DNA of 17,743 nucleotides from an uncultured Collinsella sp. (GTDB taxonomy: Bacteria > Actinomycetota > Coriobacteriia > Coriobacteriales > Coriobacteriaceae), in the NCBI GenBank assembly GCA_900545605.1, contig UQZL01000039.1, forward strand, positions 1-17,743, given 5' to 3'. Each line of letters starts with the position of its first letter. Position 1 is the stretch's first letter. Positions 13,186-17,743 of the stretch are shown one piece after another. The translations under genes and the position numbers were made by a program. The notes beneath the pieces were generated by a model, which was not told the DNA's origin, did not search any database, and saw only the letters and a list, made by a program, of their open reading frames with translations.

Positions 13186-13292
13186 CGGCTACCCGCGAGT
13201 GCCGGCAGGGCGCTTGGTGTCTCGCTGGTCCTCGGCTTCGCCTGCGGGATCGCTCGACTACCAAGCGCCCTGCCGGCACCCGCGGGTAGCCG
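13186..13292. repeat. 107-nt nested hairpin directly after ffs
   Basis: The arms 13186-13218 and 13260-13292 are complementary over 33 bp with a single A/C mismatch. The 41-nt interior forms a second hairpin, GGTCCT-C-GGC (13227-13236) with GCC-TGC-GGGATC (13240-13251). After a four-base asymmetry, the similarity continues outward into the ffs terminator: CAGGCG followed by T-run on the left mirrors AAAACCGCCTG (13296-13306) on the right. Confidence 0.87.
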
Positions 13293-13430
13293 ACCAAAAC
13301 CGCCTGAAGGGTCACATTTATCTGATAATTGAATCCCCGGCGTTATGCCGCTCGCTGGCGTTGCCAAAACATCGGCTGCTACGTGCCTTGGGCGCTAGTG
13401 ACCGTTGCCCTTACATCTGTAACGAGTTGC

Positions 13431-13459
13431 TTACGCATCTCCAGGGTTCTCCGTACTAT
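13431..13459 (+). promoter_or_regulatory. Candidate promoter of ABC pair 2
   Basis: TTACGC (13431-13436) and TACTAT (13454-13459) are 17 bp apart. Transcription would start near 13466, about 38 bp before the first ABC gene. The GTC-N8-GAC dyads of the first operon are absent here. Confidence 0.4.
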
Positions 13460-13503
13460 CATGAATCAGATTGAATTGAGATGATGATAGGGAGCGCCTT
13501 TTT

Positions 13504-15348
13504 ATGATTGAGCTGCTCAGGCGTTTTGGTGGTAAGTTTCGCCGGTATATGGTGATTGGCCCTGCGTGCAAGTTGATTGAAGTGATCTTTGACCTGCTGA
13601 CGCCGCTGGTGATTGCCCAGATGATCGATAAAGGTATCGGTGCGCACGACGTGAGTGCCGTCGTCCGCTACGGCATGGTGCTCGCCGCCATGGCTGTAAT
13701 CGGCATCTCGTTTACGCTTGTTTGCCAGAAGATGGCGGCGCTCACCTCGCAGGGCATGGGTACTGACATTCGCGGCGCACTCTACCAGCACATCAACAAG
13801 CTGAGCTATGCCGAGCTCGACCGCTTTGGCACGCCGTCGCTCATCACGCGCATTACCAACGACGTTAACCAGGTCCAGCTCGCTGTGGCGCTGGGCGTGC
13901 GCATGCTCATCCGCTGGCCCTTTCTAGCGGTGGGCTCCATGTGCGCGGCCCTTGCCATCGACCTTAAGCTCGGCATCATCTTTTTGATCTGCACGCCCGC
14001 CATTGGCCTGGTGTTCTGGGTTGTCATGGCGCGCTGCATTCCGTACTACAAGCAGCTGCAGGCAAAGCTCGACCGCATCGCGCTTATCTGCCGCGAGGGC
14101 CTTTCGGGCGCCCGCGTGGTTCGCGCCTTCGTGCGCGAAGATCACGAGCGCGAGCGCTTTGCGCAGGCCGCCGACGACCAGGCCAATACTGCCATCGCGG
14201 TGGGCAAGCTCTCGTCGATTCTCAACCCCGTCACGTTTTTGGTGATGAACCTGGGCGTGTGCGCCATCCTGTGGGTGGGCGGCATCCAGGTCAGCGTGGG
14301 CGAGCTTACGCAGGGCCAGGTCATGGCGTTTGTGAACTACATGACGCAGACCCTGACCTCCATCGTGTACGTCGCCAACCTGGTCGTGGTCTTTACCAAG
14401 GCGAGCGCCAGCGCGTCACGTATCAACGAGGTGCTCAATTGCGCGCCGAGCATCACCGACGAGGGCAACCAGCCGGTCGCGCTGTCCAAGCCGGGCAATG
14501 TCGCTCCAGTTCCCGCGCTGAGCTTGAGCCATGCGAGCTTCTCGTTTGGCGCCGGCGCGGCCAATGCTGTCAACGATGTGACGCTGGAACTCCCGCTGGG
14601 CAAGACGCTCGGCATTATCGGCGGTACGGGCAGTGGTAAGTCCACACTCGTTTCGCTTATCCCGCGCCTGTACGATGCGGGCACCGGCAGCGTGAGCGTG
14701 ATGGGCGCCGACGTGCGCACCTGGCCGCTCGACCAGTTGCGCCGTGTGGTCGCGACTGTTCCGCAGCGCGCGTCGCTGGTGAGCGGCACCATCCGCAGCA
14801 ACCTGACCTGGCGCGACGAGGCGGCAACCGACGAGGAGCTCTGGGCGGCGCTCGAGATGGCGCAGGCGAGTGAGTTCGTGCGCAACAAGCCGCAGGGGCT
14901 CGACGCCCCGGTCGAGGCGGGCGGCAAGAACTTCAGTGGCGGTCAGCGCCAGCGCTTGACCATCGCGCGCGCCCTGGTGGGCTCGCCACAGGTCCTGATC
15001 ATGGACGACTCCGCCTCGGCGCTCGACTTTAAGACCGACGCGGCGCTTCGCCACGCCATCCGCGAGCGCAGCGTGCGCGGTGCCGCCGAGGGCGGGCTGC
15101 CGCTGACGACCGTTATCGTGAGCCAGCGCGTCTCGACCGTGCGCGACGCCGACATGATCTGCGTACTCGATCACGGTTCGGTCGCGGGCCTGGGCACGCA
15201 TGACGAGTTGTATGCAAGCTGCCAGCTCTATCGCGAGATTTGCCAGTCGCAGCTGCGCCGCGAGGAGCTCGAGGGCCGGCAGGGGAGCACGACGCCCACG
15301 TCCGCCCCAACCGTCCCCGCATCCGTCTGCGCAAAGGAGGGCTGCTAA
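13504..15348 (+). CDS. ABC half-exporter, degenerate-site subunit (pair 2)
   Basis: A 614-aa exporter half paralogous to the 2028-3764 product, with the same variations. The membrane domain covers about residues 15-310. In the ATPase domain, Walker A GGTGSGKST has Lys379, the signature FSGGQ is at 477-481, Walker B ends Asp501-Asp502 instead of Asp-Glu, and the switch residue is Gln541 (VSQRVST). It therefore contributes the non-catalytic ATP site of a heterodimer with the next gene product. A flexible tail of about 30 residues rich in Thr, Pro and Ser, ending KEGC, follows the ATPase domain; the first-pair homologue lacks it. GGGAG lies nine bases before ATG 13504. No regulator gene is attached. 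The substrate is unknown. Confidence 0.93.
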   Translation: MIELLRRFGGKFRRYMVIGPACKLIEVIFDLLTPLVIAQMIDKGIGAHDVSAVVRYGMVLAAMAVIGISFTLVCQKMAALTSQGMGTDIRGALYQHINKLSYAELDRFGTPSLITRITNDVNQVQLAVALGVRMLIRWPFLAVGSMCAALAIDLKLGIIFLICTPAIGLVFWVVMARCIPYYKQLQAKLDRIALICREGLSGARVVRAFVREDHERERFAQAADDQANTAIAVGKLSSILNPVTFLVMNLGVCAILWVGGIQVSVGELTQGQVMAFVNYMTQTLTSIVYVANLVVVFTKASASASRINEVLNCAPSITDEGNQPVALSKPGNVAPVPALSLSHASFSFGAGAANAVNDVTLELPLGKTLGIIGGTGSGKSTLVSLIPRLYDAGTGSVSVMGADVRTWPLDQLRRVVATVPQRASLVSGTIRSNLTWRDEAATDEELWAALEMAQASEFVRNKPQGLDAPVEAGGKNFSGGQRQRLTIARALVGSPQVLIMDDSASALDFKTDAALRHAIRERSVRGAAEGGLPLTTVIVSQRVSTVRDADMICVLDHGSVAGLGTHDELYASCQLYREICQSQLRREELEGRQGSTTPTSAPTVPASVCAKEGC

Positions 15349-17208
15349 ATGAATCCGTACACTTCTTCCGGTTCGGTCGCCACGATGACGGCCAATGTGT
15401 CCGGTAGCGATAACCTCAACGATCTGGGTGACGGCCCGCGCCAGCCCGGCGACCCCGAGCGCTACCCCGTGGGCGCGGTGACTCGCCGCCTGATGGGCTA
15501 CGTCCGTCCGCACCGCATCTCGTTTGCGGCGTCGTTTGTGAGTGCCGCCATCTCGGTGATTCTGCAACTCTATACGCCCATCCTCGTCGGCGAGGGCATC
15601 GATCTCATCGTTGCCGCCGGACAGGTGGACTTCGATGCGCTGCTGCCGCTTGTCACCAAGCTCGCGATTGTCGTGATGGGCGCTGCGGCGTTCCAGTGGC
15701 TGCAGGGCTACTGTGTTAACCGCCTGTCCTACGAGACGGTGCGCGACATGCGCGTGGAGGCGAGCGACAAGCTCAGCCGCATGCCGCTCAGCTTTATCGA
15801 CAGCCATGCCCACGGCGACCTTATGAGCCGTGTGGTCAACGATGTCGACCAGGTGGGCGACGGCCTGCTGCAGGGCTTCACGCAACTCTTTACTGGAGTC
15901 ATCACTATCGTGGGCACGCTCGCGTTTATGCTCTCCATCAACCTGACCATGACGCTCGTGGTGGTGCTTGTCACACCTCTTTCCATCTTTGCGGCGGGCG
16001 CCATCGCCAAGCTCTCCAACAAGAGCTTTACAGCGCAGCAGCGCATTCAGGGCCAGCTGGGCGGCCATATCGAGGAGTATGTGGGTGAGCAAAAGCTCGT
16101 GGACGCCTTCGCCTATGGACCGAACGCGCAGCAGCGTTTCGACGCCCTCAACGCCGAGCTCTACACCGCGGGTGAGCGCGCGCAGTTTATGGGTTCGCTC
16201 TCTAACCCCGGCACGCGCTTTATCAACAACATCATCTATGCCGTGGTGGCCGTGATCGGCTGCGTTGGCGTGATTACGGGCGTGCCCGCGGCGCTCACGG
16301 TGGGCGGTGTGCAGATCTTCCTGTCTTACGCCAACCAGTACACCAAGCCGTTCAACGAGGTCACCAACGTCATCACGCAGATCCAGACGGCCTATGCCTC
16401 GGCGCGCCGCATGTTTGCGCTGCTCGATGCACGCGAGCAGGAGCCCGATGCCGCGGATGCCGTTGAACTCACAGCCCCGCAGGGTGAGGTCGCCTTTGAG
16501 CATGTGGACTTTAGCTACGTGCCCGACCGCAAGCTGCTGCAGGACATCTGCATCGACGCCAAGCCCGGTATGCGGTTTGCCCTCGTTGGCCCCACGGGCT
16601 GCGGTAAGACGACGCTCATCAACCTGCTGCTGCGCTTTTACGACATCGATGCCGGGCGCATCGTGGTCGACGGGCATTCCTCGCGCGACTACACGCGTGA
16701 GAGCCTGCGCCGCGCCTTTGGCATGGTGCTGCAGGACACCTGGCTGTTCGAGGGCACGGTGGCCCAGAACATTGCCTACGGTTGCCCCGATGCCACGCGC
16801 GAGCAGATTGTCGAGGCCGCCAAGCGCGCGCACGCGCACAAGTTTATCGTGCAGCTGCCAGGCGGCTACGATACGGTGATCGGCGAGGACGGCGGCACGT
16901 TTAGCCAGGGTCAAAAACAGCTGCTGTGCATCGCGCGCGTCATGCTCACCGATCCGGCGATTCTGCTGCTGGACGAGGCAACGTCGAGCATCGATACACG
17001 TACCGAGCTGCAGGTGCAGGCGGCATTCGACGAGCTCATGGCCGGTCGCACGAGCTTTGTCGTGGCGCACCGCCTATCGACGATCCGTAACGCCGATTGC
17101 ATCCTAGTCATGCGCGACGGGCAGATTATCGAGCGTGGCACGCACGACGAGCTGCTAGCGGCAGGCGGCTTCTACGCCGAGCTCTACCGCAGCCAATTCG
17201 CCCAGTGA
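15349..17208 (+). CDS. ABC half-exporter, catalytic subunit (pair 2)
   Basis: A 619-aa partner of the preceding protein. The first 45 or so residues are a Gly/Ser/Asp-rich tail, then the six-helix membrane domain begins near RRLMGYVRPHRISFAASFVS. The ATPase domain has Walker A GPTGCGKTT (Lys420), signature FSQGQ (518-522), Walker B Asp542-Glu543 and switch His574 (VAHRLST). As in pair 1, the intact catalytic residues here pair with the partner's canonical signature. The ATG directly follows the previous stop codon, with AAAGGAGG eight bases upstream. The N-terminus lacks the charged coiled-coil extension of the pair 1 counterpart. No terminator is visible in the 27 bp before the convergent gene. 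Confidence 0.93.
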   Translation: MNPYTSSGSVATMTANVSGSDNLNDLGDGPRQPGDPERYPVGAVTRRLMGYVRPHRISFAASFVSAAISVILQLYTPILVGEGIDLIVAAGQVDFDALLPLVTKLAIVVMGAAAFQWLQGYCVNRLSYETVRDMRVEASDKLSRMPLSFIDSHAHGDLMSRVVNDVDQVGDGLLQGFTQLFTGVITIVGTLAFMLSINLTMTLVVVLVTPLSIFAAGAIAKLSNKSFTAQQRIQGQLGGHIEEYVGEQKLVDAFAYGPNAQQRFDALNAELYTAGERAQFMGSLSNPGTRFINNIIYAVVAVIGCVGVITGVPAALTVGGVQIFLSYANQYTKPFNEVTNVITQIQTAYASARRMFALLDAREQEPDAADAVELTAPQGEVAFEHVDFSYVPDRKLLQDICIDAKPGMRFALVGPTGCGKTTLINLLLRFYDIDAGRIVVDGHSSRDYTRESLRRAFGMVLQDTWLFEGTVAQNIAYGCPDATREQIVEAAKRAHAHKFIVQLPGGYDTVIGEDGGTFSQGQKQLLCIARVMLTDPAILLLDEATSSIDTRTELQVQAAFDELMAGRTSFVVAHRLSTIRNADCILVMRDGQIIERGTHDELLAAGGFYAELYRSQFAQ

Positions 17209-17235
17209 GCAAGACGCGGGACATGTAACGCAGCG

Positions 17236-17743
17236 CTAGGGCGCGAGCGTGTCAACGGGGGCAACGATGATGCCCTCGGGCGTTGTGTGGACCGGCATGC
17301 CGAACCCGATGACGATGAGTTTGGCCGCGGGAGGCCTCTCGCCGCGTTCGACCAGCTTGCGCTCGAGTCGAAGCAGGTTTGCAGACGCCTCGGGGATCTG
17401 CGGGCTTCCGAGTTTTACTTCCACGGCAATCCAAGTTCCATCGCGCCTGTGTATAACGGCATCGACCTCGAGATCGTCGGCGTCGTGGTAGTGGGACACC
17501 GATGAGTCATTTGCGGCGGCATAGACCTTAAGGTCGTGCAGGACGAGGGATTCGAAGAGCAGCCCCAGTGTCTTCGGGTCGGATGCCAATGACTCCGGAT
17601 TTGCTCCGAGCAGCGCAACGGCAAGCGAAGGGTCGGCGAGGTGCCTTTTCGCACTTTGCCGCAGCTTTACCGGCGACCTGAGCGCCGGGATCGCGTCGAA
17701 AATGTTGGTGTAAGGGTGACGCCCTAGCGCCCGTTTAACGAAG
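17236..17743 (-). CDS. DUF4143-type AAA ATPase, C-terminal part (cut by window edge)
   Basis: The frame stays open from the stop codon at 17236-17238 to the end of the window, giving 168 or so C-terminal residues; the N-terminal ATPase core lies outside. Visible marks of the DUF4143 region: HPYTNIFDAIPALRS, RHLADPSLAVALLGA, GLLFESLVLHDLKVYA and the nuclease-like VDAVIHRRDGTWIAVEVKLG. The last has the spaced Asp and Glu-Val-Lys pattern typical of PD-(D/E)XK-like folds. These proteins are common in gut bacteria and often compared to toxin-antitoxin or restriction-like ATPases, but their function is not established. An internal TTG at 17589 is not the start. It converges on the second ABC operon. 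Confidence 0.85.
   Translation of the reverse strand, partial: FVKRALGRHPYTNIFDAIPALRSPVKLRQSAKRHLADPSLAVALLGANPESLASDPKTLGLLFESLVLHDLKVYAAANDSSVSHYHDADDLEVDAVIHRRDGTWIAVEVKLGSPQIPEASANLLRLERKLVERGERPPAAKLIVIGFGMPVHTTPEGIIVAPVDTLAP

Larger units (their letters stand above)
13179..13503. other. Gene-free region between ffs and ABC pair 2
   Basis: Contains the long inverted repeat 13186-13292 and the probable promoter of the second ABC operon. The stretch 13307-13430 shows only a small hairpin (CGGCGTTATGCCG) and nothing else recognisable. Confidence 0.6.

Noticed and set aside
12643..13292. A CRISPR array in the repeat-rich region around ffs
   Set aside because: The repeats are inverted pairs with different sequences, not regularly spaced direct repeats, and no cas genes are present.
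14416..17070. An 884-codon open frame on the minus strand
   Set aside because: It runs antisense to both ABC genes of pair 2 in a GC-rich, codon-biased region. Its translation is rich in His, Arg and Ala with no domain, typical of a shadow frame. The plus-strand proteins are unmistakable.
17587..17589. TTG 17589 as start of a short 117-aa minus-strand gene
   Set aside because: The frame continues upstream with clear family sequence (RHLADPSLAVALLGA), so this is an internal codon of a longer protein that leaves the window.

Overview
The window reads as ordinary chromosome of a gut Coriobacteriia bacterium, most likely Collinsella or a close relative. This is inferred from the high-GC codon use, the gene families present, the small 4.5S-type SRP RNA and the intergenic spaces full of long hairpins. 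No species marker gene is present, so the genus is an inference.

Layout. 1-251 is non-coding. A nitroreductase lies on the minus strand (252-773), followed by an isolated 96-aa unknown protein with its own promoter and terminator (1068-1420). Next is an operon of a MarR-type regulator and two ABC half-exporters (1540-5766). Two near-identical dyads in the MarR promoter look like its operators. A bidirectional terminator separates this operon from a convergent serine O-acetyltransferase (cysE). A DedA membrane protein and the branched-chain aminotransferase ilvE follow on the plus strand; ilvE is preceded by a 49-codon leader ORF that overlaps its start codon. 8794-9353 has no gene but holds a 125-nt nested hairpin, a roughly 205-bp segment with inverted ends, and the lemA terminator.

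lemA (minus) and a TetR regulator (plus) are divergent. tRNA-Ser(UGA) runs leftward into the end of the TetR gene. Next is a single reading frame joining TadA (tRNA adenosine deaminase) to a glycerate kinase. 12628-13503 has no protein gene but is the densest part of the window: the SRP RNA gene (ffs) with a good promoter, surrounded by four unrelated long inverted repeats, one able to form a pseudoknot. A second pair of ABC half-exporters (13504-17208) follows. The window ends in the C-terminal part of a DUF4143-type ATPase on the minus strand.

How the genes work together. Each ABC pair has the signature of a heterodimeric exporter: the first subunit carries a degenerate catalytic site (Asp for the catalytic Glu, Gln for the switch His), and the second carries intact catalytic residues but an SQGQ-type signature. 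The two pairs are paralogous and in the same gene order, but only the first has a linked regulator. The remaining genes are separate housekeeping units for cysteine and branched-chain amino acid metabolism, tRNA editing, protein targeting and membrane homeostasis. The least explained material is the set of long hairpins and the TadA-glycerate kinase fusion.
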